Source: CAMDMI01 sp044379485 (lineage in GTDB: Bacteria; Bacteroidota; Bacteroidia; Cytophagales; Flexibacteraceae). From it: a stretch of DNA of 64,000 bases. The translations under genes and the position numbers were made by a program. The notes beneath the pieces are model-generated. The model was not told the origin of the DNA. It was given only the letters and a program-made list of their open reading frames with translations, and made no database searches. The stretch lies in contig JBIPOE010000004.1 of assembly GCA_044379485.1 (NCBI GenBank), positions 1 to 64,000 on the forward strand, given 5' to 3'. Shown here in pieces: positions 9,578 to 18,489 of this stretch (positions are counted from its first letter, which is position 1; each line of letters opens with the position of its first letter).

Positions 9578-10474
9578 ATGAGCAAGCAAAACAAAGTAAT
9601 TCAGGTTCAGAACATTGCCATTTCCATAGCCTCAAAAAACAAGGAAGATTTTATCTGCCTTACCGATATGGCAAAAGCCAGAGAAGGAGATGCCAGAGCA
9701 GCAGATATTATCAAAAACTGGATTCGGGCACGCTATACCCTTGAGTTTCTTGGAGTTTGGGAGCAAATGCATAATCCAGATTTTAAAGTGGTCGAATTTG
9801 ACCACTTTAGAATGCAGGCGGGTTTACCCAGTTTTGTTTTGAGTCCCGGCCAGTGGGTAGAGCAGACCAACGCCATTGGTATCTACGTGAAATCAGGACG
9901 TTATGGGGGCACCTATGCCCACGCAGACATAGCATTTGAATTTGGTTCGGCCATAAGTCCGGTATTCAAGCTCTACTTAATCAAAGAATACCAGCGGCTC
10001 AAAGAGGTAGAAAACAACCAGTACAATCTGGAGTGGAATGTGAAGCGGGTGTTGAGCAAAGTAAATTACCCGATCCATACCGATGCTGTTAAAAACTACA
10101 TAATTCCAGCATCGAACTACACCAAGGAAACAGAATGGATAGCCTACGCAGAAGAAGCTGATATTTTAAATGTTGCGCTGTTTGGCTGTACCGCAAAGCA
10201 GTGGCGGGAGGCAAACCCGGAACATGATCTTGATGGCAAAAATATACGGGATTTTGCAAGTATAAATGAGTTGGCCGTCCTTTCAAATTTACAATCCACC
10301 AATGCAGAATTGATAAAGACTGGCACCACAAAACAGATTCGCTTTAAAAAACTACTGGAAATGGCTGCTTACCAATTGAAGATTCTAAGCAGGGGAGATT
10401 TTATGAAAACCCTGAAAAGGACATCCGAAGATATTTACCTCAACCCTTCGGGTAATGATACCCTCGGAGAGTGA
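9578..10474 (+). CDS. KilA-N domain protein within the type III restriction locus
   Basis: A 298-residue protein. Residues about 8-110 match the KilA-N DNA-binding fold (ISIASKNKEDFICLTDMAKA, then IIKNWIRAR, LEFLGVWEQMHNPDFK and the GGTYAHADIAFEF block ahead of LIKEYQRLK). The C-terminal half (AEEADILNVALFGCTAKQW) is a conserved-looking helical region also found in other KilA-N proteins. KilA-N is common in large DNA viruses and phages. Here it sits between mod and res, an arrangement I recall from other Bacteroidota type III loci. It may regulate the locus or bind DNA as part of it; the direct repeats just before res are a natural candidate site. Confidence 0.85.
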   Translation: MSKQNKVIQVQNIAISIASKNKEDFICLTDMAKAREGDARAADIIKNWIRARYTLEFLGVWEQMHNPDFKVVEFDHFRMQAGLPSFVLSPGQWVEQTNAIGIYVKSGRYGGTYAHADIAFEFGSAISPVFKLYLIKEYQRLKEVENNQYNLEWNVKRVLSKVNYPIHTDAVKNYIIPASNYTKETEWIAYAEEADILNVALFGCTAKQWREANPEHDLDGKNIRDFASINELAVLSNLQSTNAELIKTGTTKQIRFKKLLEMAAYQLKILSRGDFMKTLKRTSEDIYLNPSGNDTLGE

Positions 10475-10762
10475 AAATGTTAATTGTTGCTTTACTGGTT
10501 TGTTAAATGACAGGTGTAAAATAAATTTCATAAATAATTGATAAACAGAAAAATAGAAGACCTAAATGTTAAATGTGAATATAACTCCTGTTAAATCCCA
10601 ACTCTACTTGGGGCCTCTGAAGTTGCCTTGTCCCTCTTTATCAAAATCTTATTTGATGGCTATTTGATAGAGAAATTAATTCAGAAATTAAAACATTGAT
10701 TATCAGCAATATCTTATTTGATGGTTATTTGATAGCTCTAGAGACAAAATGATTTCAACCTT
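10475..10762 (+). promoter_or_regulatory. Gap between KilA-N and res genes with duplicated 25-bp operator-like repeats
   Basis: Two 25-bp copies, at 10646-10670 and 10711-10735, differ at one position (C or T). Each contains two ATTTGAT cores, giving four TATTTGAT-like half-sites in 90 bp. The second copy ends 27 bp before the res start. The rest of the gap shows no gene. The layout suggests a control region for separate expression of res, perhaps by the neighbouring KilA-N protein (inference). Confidence 0.5.
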
Positions 10763-13666
10763 ATGAAAATAAAATTCGACAGCACCCAACCCTACCAAAA
10801 AGAAGCGGTTGAAAGCCTTACTGATTTGTTCGAAGGCCAGCCTTTGCAGAAGGACGATTTCAGCATTCAGATTAATGCAACGGGTACATCTTCTCCTCAA
10901 GGGAGTATTTTTCAATCTGAATTAGGCATTGGCAATCAACTGGTTTTGGATAGGCTTGCTATTTTTACAAATCTGCAAACCATTCAGGAGCGAAACGACA
11001 TTGATCCAATTTCAGAAAATCTGTTCAACCAAAACGGGCTCAATTTTTCCATTGAAATGGAAACTGGTACTGGCAAAACCTATGTCTATCTCAAGACCAT
11101 ATTTGAGCTTTCGCAGAAGTACGGTTTTAAGAAGTTCATCATCGTAGTTCCCAGTGTAGCCATTCGTGAAGGAACTTTGAAGAACCTCGAGATTACTGCC
11201 GAACATTTCCGTGCCCTGTATAACAATATTGAGTTTGAACATTTTGTTTACGACAGCAAAAAAGCCAACCGGATAAGGCAGTTTGCCACAAGCAACCAGC
11301 TTCAGGTCATGGTTATCAATATTGATGCCTTTAATAAAGAAGCCAACAAATTCAATCAGGAAATGGACAAAAGCCTGAGCGGCTACAGCCCAAAAGATTT
11401 TGTCCAGGCCACAAATCCAATCCTCCTAATTGACGAGCCTCAAAGTGTGGATAATACCGACAGAGCCCAGGAAGCTATCCGGTCCTTAAAACCCCTTTGT
11501 ATATTCCGTTTTTCAGCTACACACCGCAACTTGTATAACCTCACTTATAAGTTGGATCCAGTAAAGGCATACAGCCTTCGGCTGGTAAAGCAAATTGTCG
11601 TTGCTTCTGTTACCGGGACAAATGCCCAAAACGATGCGTATGTAAAGCTACTTTCGGTAGATAACAAAGCCGGAATAAAAGCAAAAATACGGATTCAGAT
11701 TCAGGGAAAAGGAAAGGTAACAGAGAAAGATATAACCGTAAAGCAAGGAAGCGACTTGTTTCATCTTTCAGATGAAAGAGCAGCTTATAAAAATGGTTTC
11801 GAGGTGCAGGACATAAGTGCTGAGCCTGGTAACGAATACATTGATTTTAATGCCGGTCGGCTTTATCTCAACCAGGAGCGTGGTGGAATTAAGGACGACC
11901 TTACCGAACTCCAGATTCGGAATACCATTAAGAAACACCTGGATAAAGAATTGCAGGTAAGAGGAAAGGGAATTAAAATTCTAAGTCTGTTTTTCCTTGA
12001 CCGTGTTGCTAATTATCGAACCTACGATGAAGCCGGAAAACCAGGTCCAGGTAGATTTTCAGAAGTTTTCGAAAAGCACTATCAGGAATTGGTTCAACTT
12101 CCTCAATACAAGGAACTAGACACTTTTCCGGTTGATAAAATCCACGATGGTTACTTTTCACAGGACAAGAAAGGAATAGTTAAAGATACCAACGGAAGTA
12201 CAAAAGACGATGATGATACCTACGCCAAAATCATGCGAAACAAGGAACAGCTCCTTTCGCTTGAAGAACCGCTTAAATTCATCTTTTCACACTCCGCTTT
12301 GCGGGAAGGCTGGGACAACCCAAACGTATTCCAGATTTGTACGCTGAACGAAACACCTGGGGTATTCCGTAAAAGGCAGGAGATTGGCAGGGGCCTTCGG
12401 CTCCCGGTAGATCAGAACGGGGACAGAATATTTGACGACAACATCAACAAGCTCACCGTTATAGCCAATGAAAGTTATGATGATTTTGCTTCCTCCTTGC
12501 AAAAAGAATACGAAGATGATTGCGGCGTTACCTTCGGTAAACTACCTATAATTGCCTTTTCGAAAATGACTTTGGTAGAGAATGAAGAGGAAAAGCCGCT
12601 TGGAAGAGAACGGTCCGAGGCACTGTGGAAAGAATTGGAAATCAAGGGGATGATTGATTCCAGAGGTAAAATTCTTCCGGCCTTTCGGCCTGCAGAAGAA
12701 GACTTTTCACTTAATCTTTCACCTGAGTTTGCTCCGATTGAATCAGAGGTTATAGGTGTATTGCAATCCTACCAATTAGAACGCCACATCAAAAAAGATG
12801 TCGAACCTAAAAGACTGAAAATCAATAAGCAGATATTTCTGGATGAAGAATTTGAAATTCTTTGGAGCAAAATAAAGCACCGTACAACCTACCAGGTTAA
12901 GTATTCAACCGAAGAATTAATTTCCAACTGCGTAAAATCCATTCAAAAGATGGAGGCAATTGATCCTGTCATTATGTTGGTACAAGAGGCTCAATTGGAA
13001 GTGCAAAACAAAGGAGTAACCGCCCATGAAACACGGTCCAATTACCAGAAAATGCAATATTCCGGTGCCCTGCCTGATCTGTTGGCATACTTACAAAAAC
13101 AGACAGAGTTAACCCGAAAGACCCTTGCAGCCATTGTTTCGGAAAGTAACCGCCTTAAAGATTTTACCATCAATCCGCAGAAATACATGGATGAAGTTTC
13201 TGGCATAATTAACAGGGAGCTTTACAAACTAATGATCGATGGTATCAAATATGAAAAGCTAACTGTCGGCCAAACAGAGTGGAGCATGCAACTATTCAGG
13301 GATGCAGAATTGAAAGACTATTTCGAACAAAGCCTCAGTGTTCGTAAATCTGTGTACAACGAAGTCATTTACGACAGCGAGGTAGAAAGGAGATTTGCCG
13401 AGGACCTTGATAAGAGAGATGACATAAAGTTGTTTGTCAAACTCCCTGCTTGGTTTGTGGTAGAAACACCCATTGGCACATATAACCCAGATTGGGCCAT
13501 AGTAAAACACGAGGACCAAACCATCTACCTGGTCCGTGAAACAAAGAGCACCAAAAACTTCGAAAAACTCCGGAACTCAGAAGCAGACAAAATCCGTTGT
13601 GGAAGGCGGCACTTTGAGGCTATTGGAGCTGATTTTAGTGTGGTTACAAGTTCACAGGAAATTTAG
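10763..13666 (+). CDS. res: Type III restriction subunit Res (helicase-nuclease)
   Basis: A 967-residue SF2 helicase fused to a PD-(D/E)XK nuclease. Visible are Walker A METGTGKT (K about 105), motif II LLIDEPQ (224-227), FSATHR (motif III), HSALREGWDNPNVF near residue 511 and the arginine-finger motif QEIGRGLRLPV near 540. The nuclease end shows YNPDWAIV (D about 910) and RETKS about 15 residues later. The order and length fit type III Res, which hydrolyses ATP and cuts after meeting another complex. It is separated from KilA-N by a 288-bp regulatory gap, so it may be transcribed from its own promoter. Confidence 0.93.
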   Translation: MKIKFDSTQPYQKEAVESLTDLFEGQPLQKDDFSIQINATGTSSPQGSIFQSELGIGNQLVLDRLAIFTNLQTIQERNDIDPISENLFNQNGLNFSIEMETGTGKTYVYLKTIFELSQKYGFKKFIIVVPSVAIREGTLKNLEITAEHFRALYNNIEFEHFVYDSKKANRIRQFATSNQLQVMVINIDAFNKEANKFNQEMDKSLSGYSPKDFVQATNPILLIDEPQSVDNTDRAQEAIRSLKPLCIFRFSATHRNLYNLTYKLDPVKAYSLRLVKQIVVASVTGTNAQNDAYVKLLSVDNKAGIKAKIRIQIQGKGKVTEKDITVKQGSDLFHLSDERAAYKNGFEVQDISAEPGNEYIDFNAGRLYLNQERGGIKDDLTELQIRNTIKKHLDKELQVRGKGIKILSLFFLDRVANYRTYDEAGKPGPGRFSEVFEKHYQELVQLPQYKELDTFPVDKIHDGYFSQDKKGIVKDTNGSTKDDDDTYAKIMRNKEQLLSLEEPLKFIFSHSALREGWDNPNVFQICTLNETPGVFRKRQEIGRGLRLPVDQNGDRIFDDNINKLTVIANESYDDFASSLQKEYEDDCGVTFGKLPIIAFSKMTLVENEEEKPLGRERSEALWKELEIKGMIDSRGKILPAFRPAEEDFSLNLSPEFAPIESEVIGVLQSYQLERHIKKDVEPKRLKINKQIFLDEEFEILWSKIKHRTTYQVKYSTEELISNCVKSIQKMEAIDPVIMLVQEAQLEVQNKGVTAHETRSNYQKMQYSGALPDLLAYLQKQTELTRKTLAAIVSESNRLKDFTINPQKYMDEVSGIINRELYKLMIDGIKYEKLTVGQTEWSMQLFRDAELKDYFEQSLSVRKSVYNEVIYDSEVERRFAEDLDKRDDIKLFVKLPAWFVVETPIGTYNPDWAIVKHEDQTIYLVRETKSTKNFEKLRNSEADKIRCGRRHFEAIGADFSVVTSSQEI

Positions 13667-13734
13667 CAAAAGCCAATTTCAACATTTCTACTTTTATCAA
13701 CATCCCTTTTTAAAATTCTTAAAGTATCGTCCCA

Positions 13735-14103
13735 ATGAAAATCAAATTTAATAATCAGTCATACCTGCCCCTGAACCCGCTAGCAGCGGTACAGATTCTT
13801 TTTCCTATTGAAGCTACTTCCCATGAAAAAACAATCAAAAGCCATGTAAAAATTATCATTTCTGATAAGGTTGTTAATAATTGGGGCTTTAGTATTTGGA
13901 GTAAAACACCAGAAGTAGATTATGCTGTACTAGCTAAAATTGCAATCCAAAAAGCTATTCCAATTTTAATAAAACTTATAAAATCAGATAACATTCTCGA
14001 AGAATATGAAATTGTTTTGGATTCAACAAATTGTTCTGGTTTTCATGGTTTAGCAATTTCTTCCCTTTCTGAAATTTCAAATATTGAATTTGAAACCTTT
14101 TAA
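13735..14103 (+). CDS. Hypothetical protein, 122 residues
   Basis: An uninterrupted frame starting at ATG with no motif I recognise. It has no signal peptide or membrane segment; the sequence alternates short hydrophobic strands and polar turns, compatible with a small soluble fold. It lies 68 bp after res and 26 bp before the protease/TPR gene on the same strand. Base use is AT-rich like the gene after it. It could be a real gene of the accessory region, but no function can be offered. Confidence 0.5.
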   Translation: MKIKFNNQSYLPLNPLAAVQILFPIEATSHEKTIKSHVKIIISDKVVNNWGFSIWSKTPEVDYAVLAKIAIQKAIPILIKLIKSDNILEEYEIVLDSTNCSGFHGLAISSLSEISNIEFETF

Positions 14104-14129
14104 TATTCAATTAATCAACAAATAGTGAA

Positions 14130-15857
14130 ATGAAATATTTACTTCTGATAGTATTTTTCAAAACAAGCTCTCTATTCTCTCAGGTGGTAATTAAGTTGGA
14201 GAAGGCTGGTGGGGTTTACAGAGTTCCGTGTTCAGTAAATGGTGTTCCGATGAAGTTCATTTTTGACACAGGGGCAAGCCAAGTTTCTATATCGTTAACT
14301 GAGGCGCTTTTTATGTACAAATCAGGTCTTCTTTCCGACAACGAAATTTTAGGAAAGCAATCTTTTCAAGATGCTACAGGGTCAATATCTGAAGGTACCA
14401 TTATTCGTCTAAGGTCTTTATCAATTGGGGGCTTAAAGATTCAAAATGTAGAGGCATCGGTTGTCCATAATCTTGAAGCCCCTTTATTATTAGGCCAATC
14501 AGCATTAAGCAAGCTGGGTACATTTACTCTAAATCCCGAAAATGGCACCCTAACTTTTCATAGTGGGAAAGATGAAATTATAAATGAAAACCAATCAAAG
14601 GCGATTGAGTATTATAATAAAGGATTTGAAAAACTTAGGGATTGCAACTCAGTCGATGATGTAAATCAAAGCCTAAATTATTTTTCCATGGCAATTATGA
14701 AATATCCCGATTTCCATGAAGCATATTGGGCAAGAGCCCAGCTTACCTATAAATATTTTGGTACCAATGGAAAATATATACCTAACTCAATTTCGTACAG
14801 AGGTTTCACGGATGATTTAATAGAACAAATCGAAACTGATTTTTTGAGATCTATTGAAATTGATGATTTCGAAAAGAGAAGTAGTTGGCTTTTAGATCTA
14901 TGTGATTATTATGAATTTTTTGAAAAATATGATAGTTTGGAGATTTACGCAGAAAAATTTAAATCACTTAATCCCTTTAACTTTGAAATATTTTATTATC
15001 TAACCGTTTCAAAAAATTATGAGATCGATTCAGATAATCAGAAAATATTAGATTACGGCTATAAATATATAAAATTCTCAAAAAATATTAAATCCAAAAT
15101 ATATATTTTTATGGGTGAAGCATATATGAGACAAGACCAATGCACATTAGCCATTTTAAAATTTGAAGAGTGCATAAAAAAATCACCGGAAATTGTAATG
15201 GCATACGTTAATATAGCAAAATGTTACTTATCTAATGGTGACCTGAGCAACGCTTTAAAAATTCTGAATAGTAAGGGAATGATATTCGATCCAAATGGAG
15301 ATGATCCATATGAATACTCTTTAGTTAAAGGAATTGTGCTATTTGAAATGAAAAAATATAAAGAGTCTATAAAGGAGTTAGAATATATCAATGATGCTTT
15401 TGCATATAAGAGTAATCGTCATTATTTCTATATTGGATACTGTAATAGTGAGTTGGGTAATTTTGATTTAGCTATTGTCAATTACACCAAGGCTATTCTT
15501 GCAGATTCATTAGATTTTAATTCCTATAATAATAGGGGTTACCTTAAAATCAAATTGAAACAGTTTGTTGAAGCTAGGGCAGACATAGAAAAATCAATTT
15601 TATTGAATCCCAAATCTTATTTAGCTATAGATAGCAGAGGTGAGCTTAACTTTATGGAGAGCAAGTTTTCTTCTTGCATTAAAGATATGACCACAGCAAT
15701 TGAGCTAAATCCTCAAAGCTCTAACTCTTACTTTTTCCGCGGTAGGGCCTACATTGCCTTAGAAAACCCAATTCTGGGGTGTCAAGATTTGAAAAAAGCA
15801 GAAGCACTTGGTGAGAAAGATGCCTCCAACTACATTAAAAAACTATGTAAAAATTAG
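14130..15857 (+). CDS. Retropepsin-like aspartic protease fused to TPR repeats
   Basis: A 575-residue exported protein. A signal peptide covers residues 1 to about 18. A clan AA aspartic-protease domain follows, with FDTGAS (catalytic D46) and LLGQSALSKLG further on; such single-domain proteases work as dimers. From about residue 150 to the end there are tetratricopeptide repeats (for example AIVNYTKAILADSLDFNSYNNRGY), typical of protein-protein scaffolds. Bacterial proteins of this make-up are probably periplasmic or surface-linked in Bacteroidota. The stop codon is followed in the same frame by the MIT_C remnant, but that belongs to a different family. Confidence 0.78.
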   Translation: MKYLLLIVFFKTSSLFSQVVIKLEKAGGVYRVPCSVNGVPMKFIFDTGASQVSISLTEALFMYKSGLLSDNEILGKQSFQDATGSISEGTIIRLRSLSIGGLKIQNVEASVVHNLEAPLLLGQSALSKLGTFTLNPENGTLTFHSGKDEIINENQSKAIEYYNKGFEKLRDCNSVDDVNQSLNYFSMAIMKYPDFHEAYWARAQLTYKYFGTNGKYIPNSISYRGFTDDLIEQIETDFLRSIEIDDFEKRSSWLLDLCDYYEFFEKYDSLEIYAEKFKSLNPFNFEIFYYLTVSKNYEIDSDNQKILDYGYKYIKFSKNIKSKIYIFMGEAYMRQDQCTLAILKFEECIKKSPEIVMAYVNIAKCYLSNGDLSNALKILNSKGMIFDPNGDDPYEYSLVKGIVLFEMKKYKESIKELEYINDAFAYKSNRHYFYIGYCNSELGNFDLAIVNYTKAILADSLDFNSYNNRGYLKIKLKQFVEARADIEKSILLNPKSYLAIDSRGELNFMESKFSSCIKDMTTAIELNPQSSNSYFFRGRAYIALENPILGCQDLKKAEALGEKDASNYIKKLCKN

Positions 15858-15881
15858 AATTTATTCAATTTAAATAATTCG

Positions 15882-16093
15882 GCCAGGCTCTCACTGGATC
15901 CCCTCGACATTACTTTCACCTTCACTTTTGAGGAAACCCACGATCGTTGGATAGAAACAAATGCGGGTTGGAAAATCTCATTGGGAAGAGGGCTTGATAT
16001 CTTCGAGAAGGCCGATTTAACATTTCGGACCTGGCTCAACAATTCCGGAAGTGCCGCAGTTGTGAAATTGTGTACTTCCAAAGTAGGAAGTGA
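15882..16093 (+). pseudogene. Frameshifted remnant of an MIT_C-like domain gene
   Basis: The + strand here encodes DITFTFTFEETHDRWIETN followed by GWKISLGRGLDIFEK, and then in the next frame GRFNISDLAQQFRKCRSC and EIVYF. Together these read as one C-terminal MIT_C domain (phospholipase-D-like fold, as in MITD1), with the hallmark HDR, GWxIxLGRGLD and RKC blocks. The frame changes between about 16005 and 16015. No start codon or N-terminal part is left. It begins just after the stop of the TPR gene. I infer an old, truncated gene of the accessory region. Confidence 0.6.
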
Positions 16094-16207
16094 GTGATAT
16101 AGAATTAGGTTTACGTTCCGAAATTCATTTAACAATAATATTTTTCAAATTGGCTCATAATTTGCGCTGCGAGGCTGATCAGTAATTTATTTCAATTTTA
16201 TTTTAGT

Positions 16208-16423
16208 TTATGAGTTTTGATCTACTTCCTTTTGAATAATCATCGTAGCTAATTCATGCCGTATCATGGTTCGGACTTTTTTATACGTTTTATGGCCCAT
16301 TGTATCTTCATAATTCGCCTTTGAAACCTCCACCTCATTAACCATAATTTGAAAAACGGAGTGAGGATACATACAAGCTACCGGGTCATGGAATAGTTGA
16401 ACCATTGCAGTGATACTCTCTTT
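16208..16423 (-). pseudogene. 3' part of a gene split by the IS1634-type element
   Basis: Encodes the C-terminal end of a protein whose N-terminal part lies at 18075-18475. Reading 18475-18075 and then 16346-16208 gives one open frame of 179 codons plus stop with no shift, so the insertion is the only lesion seen. The overlap of the two halves (SITAMVQLFHDPVACMYP) is the translated target duplication. The restored protein has no domain I recognise. Confidence 0.75.
16347..16423. repeat. 77-bp target-site duplication, left copy
   Basis: Identical base for base to 18075-18151 and directly abutting the left end of the insertion sequence. Long and variable target duplications are known for IS1549 and IS1634 of the IS1634 group, which fits the transposase found between the copies. 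Confidence 0.92.
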
Positions 16424-18074
16424 CCCGTTTTCAACATTGCAGTGACCCAATCAGAATTTGGCAAAAGTATCCGCCAAATTTTGTTGTTCTGGCTCCATTT
16501 TAAGCATTTGGGTAATGCTTTTCTTCGAATCAGGAAGCAGATATGTGATGGCATACATATTTTGGGTGAGCGCCACTGCACGTTTTACTGAGATTTCTAG
16601 TTTCCACTCCTTTAGAGTATTTTCAAGCTCCTTTAGGACAGCATATGCACAGAAAGCAATGGAGAGGTGTGCTTTGATTCTGTTTTCGATCCGGTGATAG
16701 ATTGGCCTAACTTTCAGATCTGTTTTTGACATTCTGAATGCATTTTCAATGTGGAATAGATGATGGTAGTTTGCCATTACATCCAATCGGGTCATTTTGG
16801 TATTGGTTAGATATCCTTTGATTCCCTCCCAGGTTGCATCCCGGTTGAAAGCATCATAATCAATTTTGATTGTTGCTTTCCCCTCCATTTTCAGATATAC
16901 ATTATATCCCTTTTTATTGAGGTGTTCTTTGGTGAGCTTTCCGACTTTGTAAGCCTTCTCAAGCCTGTTCAATCCTCTTTTTCGGTTGGATGCATCATTT
17001 TTAGCTCTGGCCTTTGAGAAACCGATAATCAAACGGTTTCCGTCCTTTCGTTTCAACTCCTTAGGCTTACCCTCAATCGGTTTACGGCCCAGAATTTGTG
17101 TCCGGATTGCCTCCGATTCATTCTTTAATCTTGCTCCTAGTATAAAGCCATATCCGGCCGACTGGAGTGCATTCACGTTTTCTTTTGAAAGCAAACCTGC
17201 ATCGGCTATGACTACGGGCTTTTTCCCTGAAAGACGTTGGGTAAAAGCCTCGAGAATAGGTATGAAGGTATGACCTTCAAACTGGCTTCCTTTAAACATC
17301 TGATAAGCAAGTGGGAGACCATTTTTCCCTACAAGAAGCCCAACCAAAATTTGTGGATTCTGATGTTTTCCATCTTTGGAATACCCCATTTGTCTGAGAT
17401 CGTCTTCGTCGGAGGCTTCAAAATATAGAGTGGTTACATCATAGAACACTGTACTAAATTCACCACCCATAAGTGCTTTGGAGTGCTCAAATACTAAAGT
17501 CTCTGCCTGCTCCTGATTTTGTTTTGAGAACTGGTCCAGAAAGCGATAAACCTGCATCACCGAAATCGATTCCCCATGATAACGGTGCATATAATCCACG
17601 GTTTTCAATTTTGAACCTGGATGAACTATTCTGCAGAGAACCAGATGCCGGAATAGCTCCTGATTGATCTGATTCAATCCTACTTTATCAAACATCTTTC
17701 CAATTACAAGCTCAGGACCAACAACTTGTATCTGTCCATTGGAGAGGGAACCCATAAATGACTCAACAATATGGTCGGTTTGAGAAGGGAAAAGAGTCAA
17801 TTGGCCAACCGCCATTTTTATCTCAGTTCTTGCCCTTTGAAAAAACACCTCAACTTTATCCGGGTCAGTACTGGTGCCCACAGTTTTTATAACCCGAACA
17901 CGCCCCTTAACCTTTTCAACAATCTGAATGCTGATGGCTCCTTTGCGGCCTGGATTACGTCGGATAAACACCCTCAAAAATAACCTTGCAGTATCCCATT
18001 TTCAAAATCAAATATTATAAGCGGCTTAATTTCAATTGCTTAAAATTGAAATTTTAACCCATGTTGAAAACGGG
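16424..18074 (-). mobile_element. IS1634-family insertion sequence, complete
   Basis: A 1651-bp element bounded by a perfect 14-bp terminal inverted repeat: CCCGTTTTCAACAT at 16424-16437 and its complement at 18061-18074. It holds one long transposase frame and is flanked by identical 77-bp direct repeats. The two duplication copies show no differences and the transposase is intact, which points to a recent insertion. Confidence 0.92.
16451..17977 (-). CDS. IS1634-family (IS4-like) DDE transposase
   Basis: A 508-residue transposase. Catalytic DDE landmarks are YDVTTLYFEA (first D), VIADAGLLSKENV (second D) and YHRIENRIKAHLSIAFCAY (Y-R-E-K signature with the E). The N-terminus GAISIQIVEKVKGRVRVIKT is typical of the family. 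The frame opens with TTG at 17977; a GTG two codons later is an equally good start. It fills the insertion sequence and is uninterrupted, so it is probably active. It is transcribed in the same direction as the gene it disrupts. Confidence 0.92.
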   Translation of the reverse strand: MRVFIRRNPGRKGAISIQIVEKVKGRVRVIKTVGTSTDPDKVEVFFQRARTEIKMAVGQLTLFPSQTDHIVESFMGSLSNGQIQVVGPELVIGKMFDKVGLNQINQELFRHLVLCRIVHPGSKLKTVDYMHRYHGESISVMQVYRFLDQFSKQNQEQAETLVFEHSKALMGGEFSTVFYDVTTLYFEASDEDDLRQMGYSKDGKHQNPQILVGLLVGKNGLPLAYQMFKGSQFEGHTFIPILEAFTQRLSGKKPVVIADAGLLSKENVNALQSAGYGFILGARLKNESEAIRTQILGRKPIEGKPKELKRKDGNRLIIGFSKARAKNDASNRKRGLNRLEKAYKVGKLTKEHLNKKGYNVYLKMEGKATIKIDYDAFNRDATWEGIKGYLTNTKMTRLDVMANYHHLFHIENAFRMSKTDLKVRPIYHRIENRIKAHLSIAFCAYAVLKELENTLKEWKLEISVKRAVALTQNMYAITYLLPDSKKSITQMLKMEPEQQNLADTFAKF

Positions 18075-18151
18075 ATTTGAAAAACGGAGTGAGGATACAT
18101 ACAAGCTACCGGGTCATGGAATAGTTGAACCATTGCAGTGATACTCTCTTT
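18075..18151. repeat. 77-bp target-site duplication, right copy
   Basis: Second copy of the duplication, identical to 16347-16423, abutting the right terminal inverted repeat of the insertion sequence. Confidence 0.92.
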
Positions 18152-18475
18152 CAATGGATCTGTGAAAATTTTACAATACCTAAATTCTGGATTGAGTGTC
18201 ACAATTTCCAAAATACAAATTTCCAACTCGTATTTAATTTGGGGTAGAAGGGGATCAAAGCAATATAAAACATCAGCCGGTTCTGATAAAACTGCTCCTT
18301 TTACTCCTTCCCTATTGTGTGAAATATCGTAGAGAGAAATTCTTGCGAATGGATTTTCAAGTTCCTCTTTGGTAGACCTTCTAAATAGTTTTTCGCCAAC
18401 CTCAAAAATCTGCGACGGTTCCCTTTTAGCTGTAAGTAATCGTGGTGGAATATGAGCTATTGTACATTCTTCCAT
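18075..18475 (-). pseudogene. 5' part of the gene split by the IS1634-type element
   Basis: Starts at ATG 18475, 14 bp after the stop of the next gene upstream, and encodes about 134 residues before running into the insertion sequence, where 13 foreign residues (PFSTWVKISILSN) precede a stop. The remainder lies at 16208-16423. The restored protein is 179 residues, soluble and unrecognised. It appears to be the last gene of a three-gene minus-strand operon with the TIGR04255-like gene. Confidence 0.75.
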
Positions 18476-18489
18476 CAGGCCCCATCATC

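Noticed and set aside
15854..16135. 93-codon minus-strand open frame
   Set aside because: It is the antisense shadow of the MIT_C remnant, whose + strand translation matches a known domain.
16403..16445. 11-bp repeat CATTGCAGTGA on both sides of the left IS end
   Set aside because: It is one short pair spanning the junction of target and element; the 77-bp duplication and 14-bp ends explain the boundary without it.
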